54,857 bases of DNA from Helicobacteraceae bacterium. Lineage in GTDB: Bacteria; Campylobacterota; Campylobacteria; Campylobacterales; SZUA-545. The stretch's first letter is position 1, and the number at the start of each line of letters is the position of its first letter. The stretch covers positions 1 to 54,857 of the forward strand of contig JAITUT010000046.1 in the NCBI GenBank assembly GCA_031286325.1. Reading direction: 5' to 3'. Shown one piece after another: positions 37,106 to 44,927 of the stretch. Under the pieces are notes generated by a model. It made no database searches, had not been told where the DNA came from, and saw nothing but the letters and a program-made list of their open reading frames with translations. Made by a program: the position numbers and the translations under genes.

Positions 37106-37858
37106 CTAATTCACTTTTTTCTCTACTAAATCGCCCACCACATCGCCGAATAAAACAGTGTCGACTATCACCGCTTTTTTCACTATGTTATCATCGTCTA
37201 AAAGCACAAATAACGCGCCGTCCGCGCTGCTGAATAATTCTTGGTTTAAATGTACTACCAAAATGTTTCCGCTTGTTAGGCCTAAATTCTCTTGCGCCGC
37301 TTTCAGTAACTTGCCTTCCGGCTTCTCCACACGCGCTCTTTTACGCGAGCCGACCACGTTGACTTCTATATTCTTTTCGGGCGATTTCATAAAATTATTT
37401 GTAATGTTATGATAGATCGTAAGAATATCGTTGCGCGAATATTTTTCGCCCTCAAGCATAGTCGTTTCATGGTTACATTTCTTTTTACTATCGCACTCCT
37501 CTTTGACCATTGTCGCGATCTCGTTTTCGTGATCAAAAATCCATATAATATATCTGCTTTTATTCGTGCTTTTCATACGCCACTCTAGCTTTTCGGGCAA
37601 CAAAACATTTTGCCCGTTTTCTTTAATCACGCGCCCCTCGCTACGATAAGTCTCTTGGCGGTTGCCCGAAAATGTCGCCGCCATTTTTTTGCTCTTCGCG
37701 CTCACTTCGGTAACATAGCGATCGCCGTCAATTGAGAGTTTCGCGATCGCATCGCCCAACTCAAACCAACTATATTTAACGTTGTATTTCGCGTAGGACT
37801 CAAAAGCCTGCGCGCCCGCCGCCCAAAAAAACATCAAAACAATTGCAAAAATACGCAT
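37106..37858 (-). CDS. DUF3108 domain protein, periplasmic
   Basis: The 250-residue protein has a signal peptide (about 1-18, cleavage near AQAFES). Its sequence then follows the DUF3108 beta-rich pattern: AKYNVKYSWFELGDAIAKL at the N-terminus, an IWIFDHENEIATMVKEE centre and a C-terminal VLLDDDNIVKKAVI. DUF3108 proteins are periplasmic or envelope proteins of unknown role, common in Campylobacterota. The gene ends convergently with the glycosyltransferase, separated by 79 bases. Upstream lies a 302-base gap ahead of lpxB. Confidence 0.85.
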   Translation of the reverse strand: MRIFAIVLMFFWAAGAQAFESYAKYNVKYSWFELGDAIAKLSIDGDRYVTEVSAKSKKMAATFSGNRQETYRSEGRVIKENGQNVLLPEKLEWRMKSTNKSRYIIWIFDHENEIATMVKEECDSKKKCNHETTMLEGEKYSRNDILTIYHNITNNFMKSPEKNIEVNVVGSRKRARVEKPEGKLLKAAQENLGLTSGNILVVHLNQELFSSADGALFVLLDDDNIVKKAVIVDTVLFGDVVGDLVEKKVN

Positions 37859-38160
37859 AAAGCCGCCTCGTTATTCGGAAGTTGTGCTAAACTATATTAT
37901 TTAGTTGCTTAAACGGAGCGAAAAGTGCGTAAAATCACGAGCTTTTAAATGTTTTTAGGCTTTGTTTTTGCGGCAAATTCGCGCTTTGAGCCGCGCATTG
38001 GCTTTGGTTTTTCGCTTTCAATCGGAAGCAAATTTAATCTCGCCGAAAATTATGAAACCGCTTTGCGAGTTTCGCGGTTTTAGAGCAAAATTTAAGCGAT
38101 CTTTATATGTGATCGCGTGTGTGATCGCGCGCAATTATTTTATGTATTTAAGGATTTAAT
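37859..38160. other. 302-base divergent intergenic region
   Basis: Lies between DUF3108 (minus) and lpxB (plus). A plus-strand AT-rich stretch with TATATTATTT near 37890 may be part of a promoter. Near 38106-38127 the sequence TGTGATCGCG occurs twice in tandem. An AAGGA site precedes lpxB directly. A 65-codon open frame here has no start signal or family features, so I do not call a gene. Confidence 0.6.
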
Positions 38161-39195
38161 ATGCGTATTTTAGTAAGTGCTTTAGAGCCTTCGGCTAACT
38201 TGCATTTGGACGCGCTTTTAAGCGAATTAAAGTGTGAAATAAACGGCATTTTTGATAGTAAATTCGGCGAGCCGATCGTAGACAGCAAAGAGTTTGGCGC
38301 AATGGGAATTTTAGGCGTTTTATCTAAAATCCCGCTCGCTAAAAAAAGTATGCGAAAAATGCTGGAAACCGCAGAAAAAACCGAGCTGATTTTGCTTATA
38401 GATTCGCCTGCTTTTAACATACCTCTGGCAAAAGAAATTAAAGCAAAATTTCCGCAAAAAAAGATCATTTATTACATATTGCCGAAAGTGTGGGCGTGGA
38501 AGAAAAATCGTATAGCCGTTGTGGAAAAATATACGGATATTCAAGCGGCGATCTTTCCGTTTGAAACAATGTGGTGGCAAAACGCCGTTTTTGTAGGAAA
38601 CCCGCTAATGAAAGAGATTAAAACCTTTAACGATAACGTTACGAACGAAGAAATTTATTCTTTTCTGCCCGGGAGCCGCGCGGGAGAGATCAGAAGATTG
38701 ACGCCGATCTTTCGCGAAGTCGCCGCTAAATTAAACGGCAGAAAAATTTTAGTAATTCCCCCGTATTTTGACCAAAGCTTTATAGATAATAATTACGGCG
38801 ATCTGAGCGGTTTTGAAATATATAAAAACGCGCGCGAGGCGTTAAAAATATCTAAATTTTCGTTCGTATGCTCAGGTACTGCGACACTTGAAGCCGCGTT
38901 AATAGGCGCTCCGTTTGTTTTAGCCTATCGCGCGGGGGCGTTAGATTTTTTCATAGGCAGAAAGTTTGTAAAATTGCCTTTTGTGGGTCTCGCTAATATT
39001 ATATTTGATTTCGCGAATTTGCCTAAAATGCACGACGAATTATTACAAAATGATTGTACTGCGGAAGCATTATTAAACAGCGCGAAAAATTGCGATAAAA
39101 ATATGTTTTTGAAACGATCTTTTGAGCTAAGAAATATGCTAAATAAATCAGCGATCAGCCTTACGGAACTCATAGAAAACGCCGCGCGATATTAG
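38161..39195 (+). CDS. lpxB: Lipid-A-disaccharide synthase
   Basis: The 344-residue GT-B glycosyltransferase starts MRILVSALEPSANLHLDALL and carries LpxB motifs: IDSPAFNIPLA, IIYYILPKVWAWKKNR, FLPGSRAGEIRRLTPIF and CSGTATLEAALIGAPFVLAYR. It condenses UDP-2,3-diacyl-glucosamine with lipid X to give the lipid A disaccharide at the inner membrane. The AAGGA site is seven bases ahead of ATG 38161. The protein is a little shorter than enterobacterial LpxB. With the phase-variable glycosyltransferase upstream, the region touches lipid A and surface sugar synthesis twice. Confidence 0.95.
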   Translation: MRILVSALEPSANLHLDALLSELKCEINGIFDSKFGEPIVDSKEFGAMGILGVLSKIPLAKKSMRKMLETAEKTELILLIDSPAFNIPLAKEIKAKFPQKKIIYYILPKVWAWKKNRIAVVEKYTDIQAAIFPFETMWWQNAVFVGNPLMKEIKTFNDNVTNEEIYSFLPGSRAGEIRRLTPIFREVAAKLNGRKILVIPPYFDQSFIDNNYGDLSGFEIYKNAREALKISKFSFVCSGTATLEAALIGAPFVLAYRAGALDFFIGRKFVKLPFVGLANIIFDFANLPKMHDELLQNDCTAEALLNSAKNCDKNMFLKRSFELRNMLNKSAISLTELIENAARY

Positions 39196-39235
39196 ATCAA
39201 AATAAAACCGCGCCAAACGCAAAATCAAACCAAAA

Positions 39236-39604
39236 TTAAATCAACCCCACCCCGTTTCGCGCCGCCATTATCGGCGCAAGCCTCTCCACAAGTTCGGGCA
39301 ACATTTTTTGAAAAATCGTCTCTTCTTCATTTTTGAGCAAATTTTCCAACGCAGGCAGATCGTCAAAGGGCAGATCGTTCCGCGCGGTTTTAGCGTCAAT
39401 TTCCACGATCGGGAGTAGCTCCTGACTGCTTTGCGGCGTGTTCGCGTAGTCAAAACCGCCGTCCGCTAGATTGTAAAAGATCGTAAGCGGCGCGCGCGTT
39501 TTAGCGGAGGCTATCAGCGCTTCAGCAAGGCATTTGCGGAAAACGGCGCGATCAATTGAAAATTTCACGGGCGCGGCGAAAGTCGGCGCGGTAAAAGTAG
39601 GCAT
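39236..39604 (-). CDS. Hypothetical 122-aa protein
   Basis: The gene starts at ATG 39604 behind a GGAG site and encodes a soluble protein. The start is Thr/Ala/Pro-rich (MPTFTAPTFAAPVKFSIDR), followed by an alpha/beta body ending in LVERLAPIMAARNGVGLI. I do not recognise a family. GATC-rich codon usage resembles the core genes, so it looks native. It is convergent with lpxB (40-base gap). Function unknown. Confidence 0.7.
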   Translation of the reverse strand: MPTFTAPTFAAPVKFSIDRAVFRKCLAEALIASAKTRAPLTIFYNLADGGFDYANTPQSSQELLPIVEIDAKTARNDLPFDDLPALENLLKNEEETIFQKMLPELVERLAPIMAARNGVGLI

Positions 39605-39708
39605 TTGACTCCTTTTCGCGTTGTTTGCGTGAGGTAATATCGGCGCGGCTTTGATTTTGTTTATTTTGCGAAGCTCAAAAGAGATAAAAGCGCTGATAAA
39701 ATATTTAA

Positions 39709-40377
39709 TTACGGGGCGTTATCGCGGATAAGAATATGTTCTAAACCATCGCTAAATCTAAAAATGATTCTGTCTCTGTCTATTGCCGTTATAACAATTT
39801 TGATTGTGTCTCTGCGATTGCTTATTTCGCCCCACTGCGTCTGAAAATGTTCCGCTTTAATTATTAAATTATCTCCGCGTAATGTCCAAACTCCGACAAA
39901 CGAGCTTCCGCCATAAATTAAACCGCCGCCGCTTAGCGGATTTCCGTGAACCGCGTAGCCATCGGGGCTAAAATTCCAATAATACCGCGCGTCTTGATTT
40001 TCTATACGCCATCTTCCTAAAACTGGAGGAGTATCTTTAGGCATTGCGTTGGAGAGAAAGCCTCCAAAAATCCAAGCAAAACTATGCTGCCACTCAAGTT
40101 TATACCAGTATTCGGTTATTCCATCTATTTCTTCCTGATTCTCGCTTCGCCCTATCAGTATGATTCTATCGCCGTATAAAAGCGTTCCCGTTTTATCGCA
40201 CGAGATAGAGGGACAAGACCTGATTGTTAAGCCTTTCTTTGCCGTAACATACCCGACAATCGGCGATTTATAAGTCGGCGTATTTTGAGAATAAAAAACT
40301 TGAGAATAAACAACGCCAGCGCAATTTAAAAAAGAAAGCAAAATAAAAATCGCTGTTTTTCTTAAAATCATTTTCAA
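39709..40377 (-). CDS. Secreted protein with SH3b domain
   Basis: The 222-residue protein has a signal peptide (about 1-27) and, from about residue 45, an SH3b-type sequence: VTAKKGLTIRSCPSISCDKTG, with a Cys pair, followed by GDRIILIG and a WYKLEWQHSFAWIFGGFL end. A second beta-rich half (about 125-222) may be a lipocalin-like or unknown domain. SH3b domains bind cell-wall peptides or act in envelope sensing. The gene is AT-rich with few GATC sites, so it may be acquired. A second start two codons downstream is possible. It lies directly behind tRNA-Asn. Confidence 0.8.
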   Translation of the reverse strand: MKMILRKTAIFILLSFLNCAGVVYSQVFYSQNTPTYKSPIVGYVTAKKGLTIRSCPSISCDKTGTLLYGDRIILIGRSENQEEIDGITEYWYKLEWQHSFAWIFGGFLSNAMPKDTPPVLGRWRIENQDARYYWNFSPDGYAVHGNPLSGGGLIYGGSSFVGVWTLRGDNLIIKAEHFQTQWGEISNRRDTIKIVITAIDRDRIIFRFSDGLEHILIRDNAP

Positions 40378-40470
40378 CTCCTTGCGCTTATATCCGTTAT
40401 ACTCTATTGTTAAGCGCGAAAATTGTCTACAGAAAAAGAAGTCGGGCGGAAATTGAAGAGAATCAAAAAT

Positions 40471-40545
<75 letters not shown>

Positions 40546-40563
40546 ATAAGAAAACGAGGCGCA

Positions 40564-40592
40564 ATTATAGCCGCGCAAACCTTAAAAGTCAA
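40564..40592 (-). promoter_or_regulatory. Sigma-70 promoter of tRNA-Asn
   Basis: On the minus strand TTGACT (40592-40587) is followed by a 17-base spacer and TATAAT (40569-40564), 18 bases before the tRNA 5' end. It is the clearest full promoter in the window. Confidence 0.88.
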
Positions 40593-40726
40593 GAAAGTTT
40601 AGCTGGAATTTTGCAAAAAGGATCGCGAAATGGGCAAAATCGGCAAGTTTTTTGAGAAAATCACGGCGGTTAAAGAGGAGGAAACCCGTTAGATCGTGAA
40701 TTTCGCGCTGAAATTTACAGCTAAAT

Positions 40727-40945
40727 ATGGGCGATGTCGTGCGGACGGGATATAAATCTATGGTTGGTAAAAAGCGTGTTTATACTAAGTGGATAGACGG
40801 CGTTAGGTTTAGAGCCGTTGTCGGCGACAGAGCGAACGGAGAGAGAATAATCAGTTTTTATTCTAATAGAAACGCGCCGGAGGAAGGGCTATCACGGATC
40901 CCAATTACTTCAACCTCCGGCGCTGGAAGCATACCAAAAAAGTAA
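40727..40945 (+). pseudogene. Remnant of a toxin-like or phage-like domain
   Basis: The open frame encodes VYTKWIDGVRFRAVV then GERIISFYSNRN. This resembles the C-terminal nuclease domains (PBECR/RelE-like superfamily) of phage and polymorphic toxins, from memory only. No proper ribosome-binding site is found. A different short open frame just upstream (ATG 40630, MGKIGKFFEKITAV, stop after 21 codons) could be another fragment. Together they look like a decayed gene. It lies beside tRNA-Asn, a common insertion point. A real short gene cannot be excluded. Confidence 0.4.
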
Positions 40946-41035
40946 AAAAGCAAGTAGCTTTTGTTCGCCTACGCAAACCGTTTGCGGGCAACGAGAGCGC
41001 AGAGGGATCGCTCTTTGGCGCAGGGCGATCGGCAA

Positions 41036-41434
41036 ATGGATATTACGCAGGCGAATAACGAGAATATTGGAAGGTATTACGACGCGAAAACGAAGAACGA
41101 CGCGGCGGAGCTTGCCTTGCGCAGCCGCAAGATCGGAGGAACGCTGACGCTCCTTGACCATGTTACGGGCGCGCCGAATACGTTCACATACAACGAATAT
41201 GGCGGAGCAAAGAAATGGCAGGGGCTAACGTCGCCGACGGGCGGGAGAGGGGGAGAGAAAGACGGAGAAACAAAATATACAACAGATAACGATTATTTAG
41301 AGCTTGCTATTTTGGCGGATGCGCCCGATGAAGCTTTTTCTTTGACGAAAGACGGGCTTGGGGTTGACAGGGATTACGCGAAAACCGCCGCGCTTAAAAA
41401 GAAAAAAGATTCTCTAGGAAAAAGAAAAAACTAG
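41036..41434 (+). CDS. Hypothetical 132-aa protein, phage- or toxin-associated context
   Basis: The frame is open from 40961 (TTG), but the first good start is ATG 41036 (MDITQANNENIGRYYDAK). The product is soluble and contains LLDHVTGAPNTFTYNEYGG and a Lys-rich tail (KKKKDSLGKRKN). I do not recognise the family. Together with the remnant before it, it forms a small accessory block between tRNA-Asn and the TPR gene. It may be part of a broken larger gene; the start is uncertain. Confidence 0.5.
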   Translation: MDITQANNENIGRYYDAKTKNDAAELALRSRKIGGTLTLLDHVTGAPNTFTYNEYGGAKKWQGLTSPTGGRGGEKDGETKYTTDNDYLELAILADAPDEAFSLTKDGLGVDRDYAKTAALKKKKDSLGKRKN

Positions 41435-41919
41435 TCAACTTCATAGGAAAGCCTTGTCAATCTCGCCGTAATAAGTTTTAAGAGGTCGCAGTTTCCTAAT
41501 TCGCACGCTCGCTTAGCGTCTTTTATGGCGTTTTCGTAATAGGTTTCGCCTATGAAAGTAGAAGTCAAGGCGCGAAGAGCGTAAGCTCTTGTGTGATTAG
41601 GATCAATTTCTATAGCGGCGGCGCAATCAGCATTTGCGAGTTTGTAAAGCTCGTGACGTTCTTCGCTTTTATCTTTGAAAATAACAGCTCCTTTACGAAA
41701 ATATGCGTGTCCGCGATCGGTATATGCTTTCGCGTCGCGAGGATTTTTCTCAATTACTTCAGTAAATTTTTCAATCGCGATATTGAAAGCCTTTATCGCC
41801 TCTTGATGTTTGCCGTTTTTAGCCGCTTTTTCGCCGCGATCCATAGCCTCGTCGCCGCTTTCGGCGAAGACCGCGCAATTAGCGAAAACAAGCAAAAATA
41901 CCGCCAGCAAAATACGCAT
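41431..41919 (-). CDS. Periplasmic TPR repeat protein
   Basis: The 162-residue protein has a signal peptide (about 1-20, cleavage near VFAESGD) followed by TPR helices: GDEAMDRGEKAAKNGKHQEA, then NPRDAKAYTDRGHAYFRKGA and DPNHTRAYALRALTSTFIGE. TPR proteins of this type act as scaffolds in the periplasm or envelope. It overlaps the hypothetical gene on the other strand by four bases. Behind its start, 41920-42111 holds no gene I can support. Confidence 0.82.
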   Translation of the reverse strand: MRILLAVFLLVFANCAVFAESGDEAMDRGEKAAKNGKHQEAIKAFNIAIEKFTEVIEKNPRDAKAYTDRGHAYFRKGAVIFKDKSEERHELYKLANADCAAAIEIDPNHTRAYALRALTSTFIGETYYENAIKDAKRACELGNCDLLKLITARLTRLSYEVD

Positions 41920-42111
41920 TGTTTATCCTTTAACAAAAGATGATAAAAGTTTAACTAAATTTAATTGAAGTTGGCGGCGGCTTTGACGGCGCGGTTGATA
42001 ACGCGGAGACGGGCGAACAGAGTTCGCCCCTACGGGAAAACGCGGCGATCACGGCGAGGGGCATCGCTCGCCGTTGGTTTTGCCCTGTTTATTTCTCGCC
42101 CCGCGCGGTTT

Positions 42112-42306
42112 TTATCGCGTTATGATTTCGCCTCGTGCGGCTTTGAGGGCTACGAGGCGAATGAAAGAGGAAAACGATAAACCCGCTTTACGCGCGGCGG
42201 CGGTGATCTCGTCTTTTTCGTCGGCGGTCATTTGTATTATTGCGCGCGCGGCGCGAGGGAAAGCGTCTTTTTGCGCGTTTTTATTGCCTTTTTTCGCCCC
42301 TCTCAT
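42112..42306 (-). CDS. Ribbon-helix-helix DNA-binding protein, MobC/CopG-like
   Basis: The 64-residue protein begins MRGAKKGNKNAQKDAFPRAA. It contains an IIQMTADEKDEITAAARKAG helix and a SFSSFIRLVALKAA second helix, the arrangement of small ribbon-helix-helix proteins such as plasmid mobilisation proteins or antitoxins. A GGAGAA site precedes ATG 42306. No toxin, relaxase or plasmid gene is adjacent. The rest of the gap (41920-42111 and 42307-42420) holds nothing I can call. It may be a remnant of a mobile element. Confidence 0.65.
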   Translation of the reverse strand: MRGAKKGNKNAQKDAFPRAARAIIQMTADEKDEITAAARKAGLSFSSFIRLVALKAARGEIITR

Positions 42307-42420
42307 TTGTTCTCCTTTTTTATGATCTTGCTTGTGGCGAGATCGTGCCGCCCCAGGGGATTAACTCCGCGCCTAGCTTTAGCGCGACTTCGTCGTGATA
42401 ATGCGAAACGAACTCACCAA

Positions 42421-43419
42421 TTACGCGATCTCAGTCATGATCGGCGTGTTTGCCGCGCTTTTGATCGCTTTTATGTTGGATTGCAAAAAGTCGCGCGTTT
42501 GAGCGGCGGCGCAAAACAAAACTTCCGCGCCCAAATCTTGCGCTTCCAAGACCGCTTCGCAAGCGGCTTTGATTGACAGATCGCGCCTGTGCGCGAAAGC
42601 TGCGCCCGTAACCCGCGCCGCGTTTTTCAGCCGCAAAACCTCCGCGCCGATCGCGGCTAACTTTTGCTCGTATTCTTTCGCGCCGCAGGCGGCAAAAGCG
42701 CCTAAATCCGCGCTCACGGCGATCGCCTTGCCGCCCAAATCGCCCAAATTAGCCAAATCGCCCAAATCGCGTTTAGCGAATTTCGCCGCTTTGAAGCCCG
42801 TCGGCGCGTAATTTCGCGCCAATTCCTGCAACTTTTCAACCTCCGCCGCGATAAACTCCGCGCCGTCCAAAACCGCGCCGTAAAGTCCCGCGAACGCGAA
42901 AATCCCGTTGGCGGGATGCGAAACGCGGCGCAAAATTTCGTCCGTTTTCGCGCCGTCTTTTGCGATCAAACGCGAAGCCAAAGCGAACAAAGCTTCGCCG
43001 TAATAATCGGGGTTTAACGCCCTCATTGGCGACGCCGCGTAGACGGTGAAAAAGTCGTCATAATAAGCGCGATCGCTCTTGTCGGCTAGATCGGCTAGGA
43101 TTTTGAAGCTCTCGTCAAACCTGCTAGGATCGCACTCTAAATCCAAAGTAACGCGCTCGGGCATCAATGGCTCCAAGACGATCTCGCCGCCGTGCCTCGC
43201 GAACGCCGAAACCGGCGAATCAAGCCGCGCCGCCACGCCATTTACGCGCGCGCCGCCCAAAAGCTCAAGGCGCATTTTGCAGAGCGGATTCGCGCTTTTA
43301 AACGCCGAGAGCAAATCAATTAGGGACGCGCCCTCGTCAGCGCGGTATTCAAAGGGCTGCAACGCGCCCAAATAATCGTGTTTGGCGTCAAATCGAAAAA
43401 CTCTCGCGACAACTTTCAT
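42421..43419 (-). CDS. DUF5644 domain protein
   Basis: The 332-residue protein begins MKVVARVFRFDAKHDYLGAL and has a ferredoxin-like N-terminal region of about 90 residues, resembling the SdhB/HdrB-like N-terminus seen in DUF5644 proteins of Campylobacterota. A long C-terminal half with VTGAAFAHRRDLSIKAA and AEVLFCAAAQTRDFLQSN follows. Conserved iron-sulfur cysteine clusters are not obvious, so the match to redox subunits may be structural. It lies 33 bases behind rdgB in the same direction. Family assignment is from memory. Confidence 0.8.
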   Translation of the reverse strand: MKVVARVFRFDAKHDYLGALQPFEYRADEGASLIDLLSAFKSANPLCKMRLELLGGARVNGVAARLDSPVSAFARHGGEIVLEPLMPERVTLDLECDPSRFDESFKILADLADKSDRAYYDDFFTVYAASPMRALNPDYYGEALFALASRLIAKDGAKTDEILRRVSHPANGIFAFAGLYGAVLDGAEFIAAEVEKLQELARNYAPTGFKAAKFAKRDLGDLANLGDLGGKAIAVSADLGAFAACGAKEYEQKLAAIGAEVLRLKNAARVTGAAFAHRRDLSIKAACEAVLEAQDLGAEVLFCAAAQTRDFLQSNIKAIKSAANTPIMTEIA

Positions 43420-43452
43420 CGTTCAGCCTTATGAGATTTTTGGCAGATTATA

Positions 43453-44082
43453 CTAAAACAATTTTGCGGCTAACATCGCGGCGCGGGCGCGGTGCGAAAT
43501 TCGCGTTTTCGTTTCAGAGGAGAGTTCCGCCAAAGTCTGATCGTAACCTTCGGGAATAAAGATCGGATCGTAGCCGAAACCGTTTTTGCCCCTTGGCGCG
43601 GCGATCGCGACGCCATAAAGCCAGCCGTGCGCGCTCGCAGCGTAAATTTCGCCGATTTTTTCGCCGCGCGAAGCGCCGATTTTGCGCGCAACCGCGATCA
43701 CGGCAGTGTAAAACGCCGGAGTTTCCGCGAGATTTCTAGCTTTGATTTCGGCGATCAGTTTATTTAAATTGTCCAAATCGCTCGCGCCAACTCCCGCGAA
43801 ACGCGCGCTGAAAATCCCGGGCGCGTTATTTAAGATCGGCAAACTAATGCCGCTGTCGTCGGCGATCACGATCGAATCAAGCAACGCGTTCGGCGAATTT
43901 GCCGCAACCCTTTCAAAAACCGCGCGCGCTTTAATCAGCGCGTTTTCTTTGAAACTAGTTCCGTTTTCATTAATTTCAAAAGACGGCGCGAAATCCGTAT
44001 AAGGCGCGACCCTAAACCCCGAGAAAATCTCGCCGAACTCTTTAATTTTATGCTTGTTTCCGCTCGCTAAAATGAGCGTCAT
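43453..44082 (-). CDS. rdgB: Non-canonical purine NTP pyrophosphatase (RdgB/HAM1)
   Basis: I use ATG 44082, overlapping the nfo stop as ATGA, although the frame extends upstream. The 209-residue product starts [16 protein letters not shown], the HAM1 signature, and has [28 protein letters not shown] and [12 protein letters not shown] blocks. It hydrolyses ITP, dITP and XTP to prevent their incorporation into nucleic acids. The overlap with endonuclease IV makes functional sense, as both protect DNA. Length is usual. Confidence 0.95.
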   Translation of the reverse strand: MTLILASGNKHKIKEFGEIFSGFRVAPYTDFAPSFEINENGTSFKENALIKARAVFERVAANSPNALLDSIVIADDSGISLPILNNAPGIFSARFAGVGASDLDNLNKLIAEIKARNLAETPAFYTAVIAVARKIGASRGEKIGEIYAASAHGWLYGVAIAAPRGKNGFGYDPIFIPEGYDQTLAELSSETKTRISHRARAAMLAAKLF

Positions 44083-44927
44083 TTCGCGCCAATCAGCGAG
44101 TAAAGCAAGCGGATTTCCTCCGCCCAAATACTCTCGTCAATCGTCTCTAAAATCATCGGGATTTCGTCTATGCGATCATCGTTCATTATCAAACGAAACG
44201 TCTCAATCCCTAGCTTGCCTTTGCCGATTGATTCGTGGCGATCAAGGCGCGATCCTAGATCGGCTTTGGCGTCGTTAATGTGCATTCCGCGCAGGAATTT
44301 GAAGCCGATTTCGCTGGCAAATTCGCGCGTTACCGCCTCGTATTTTTCCGCGCTTCTTAGATCGTAGCCCGCGACAAACAAGTGGCAGGTATCAAGGCAA
44401 ACGCCCACGCGCGATTTATCGTCGACCAAATCAATGATCGCCGCGATTTCGGCGAATTTTGAGCCTAAATTACCTCCGCCGCCCGCAGTGTTTTCAATCA
44501 CCGCCGCAACGCCTTTTGTCTCTGAAAGCGCGATATTGATCCCCTCCGCTGCGAGTTTCACCGCGTCCGCCGCGGCAATTAAACCTTTATGCGATCCAGG
44601 GTGAAAGTTCAAGAGCTCTAAGCCCAAAGCCTCGCAACGTTTCATCTCGTCTATAAACGCCGCGCGACTTTTTTCGAGCGACTCCTTTTCGGGCGCGGCG
44701 AGGTTAATTAAATAAGAATCGTGCGGCAAAATCGCCTTTGGTTCGTAGCCGAAAGCCTTGCGTCGCGCCTTAAATTCCGCGATCGCGAAATCTTCTAAAG
44801 GCGGCGATCTCCATTGACGTTGATTTTTTGTGAATAACGCGAAAGCTTTTGCCCCGATCGCCGCCGCGTTTGCGGGCGCGTTTTGCGCGCCGCCTGAAAC
44901 GCTAACGTGCGCTCCGATTAACTTCAT
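44079..44927 (-). CDS. nfo: Endonuclease IV
   Basis: The 282-residue TIM-barrel AP endonuclease begins [20 protein letters not shown]. It contains the metal-ligand blocks [64 protein letters not shown] and ILETIDE, all typical of Nfo. It cuts at abasic sites in base-excision repair. The start overlaps the cheA end and the stop overlaps rdgB, so three genes form one tight run. Confidence 0.97.
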   Translation of the reverse strand: MKLIGAHVSVSGGAQNAPANAAAIGAKAFALFTKNQRQWRSPPLEDFAIAEFKARRKAFGYEPKAILPHDSYLINLAAPEKESLEKSRAAFIDEMKRCEALGLELLNFHPGSHKGLIAAADAVKLAAEGINIALSETKGVAAVIENTAGGGGNLGSKFAEIAAIIDLVDDKSRVGVCLDTCHLFVAGYDLRSAEKYEAVTREFASEIGFKFLRGMHINDAKADLGSRLDRHESIGKGKLGIETFRLIMNDDRIDEIPMILETIDESIWAEEIRLLYSLIGAK

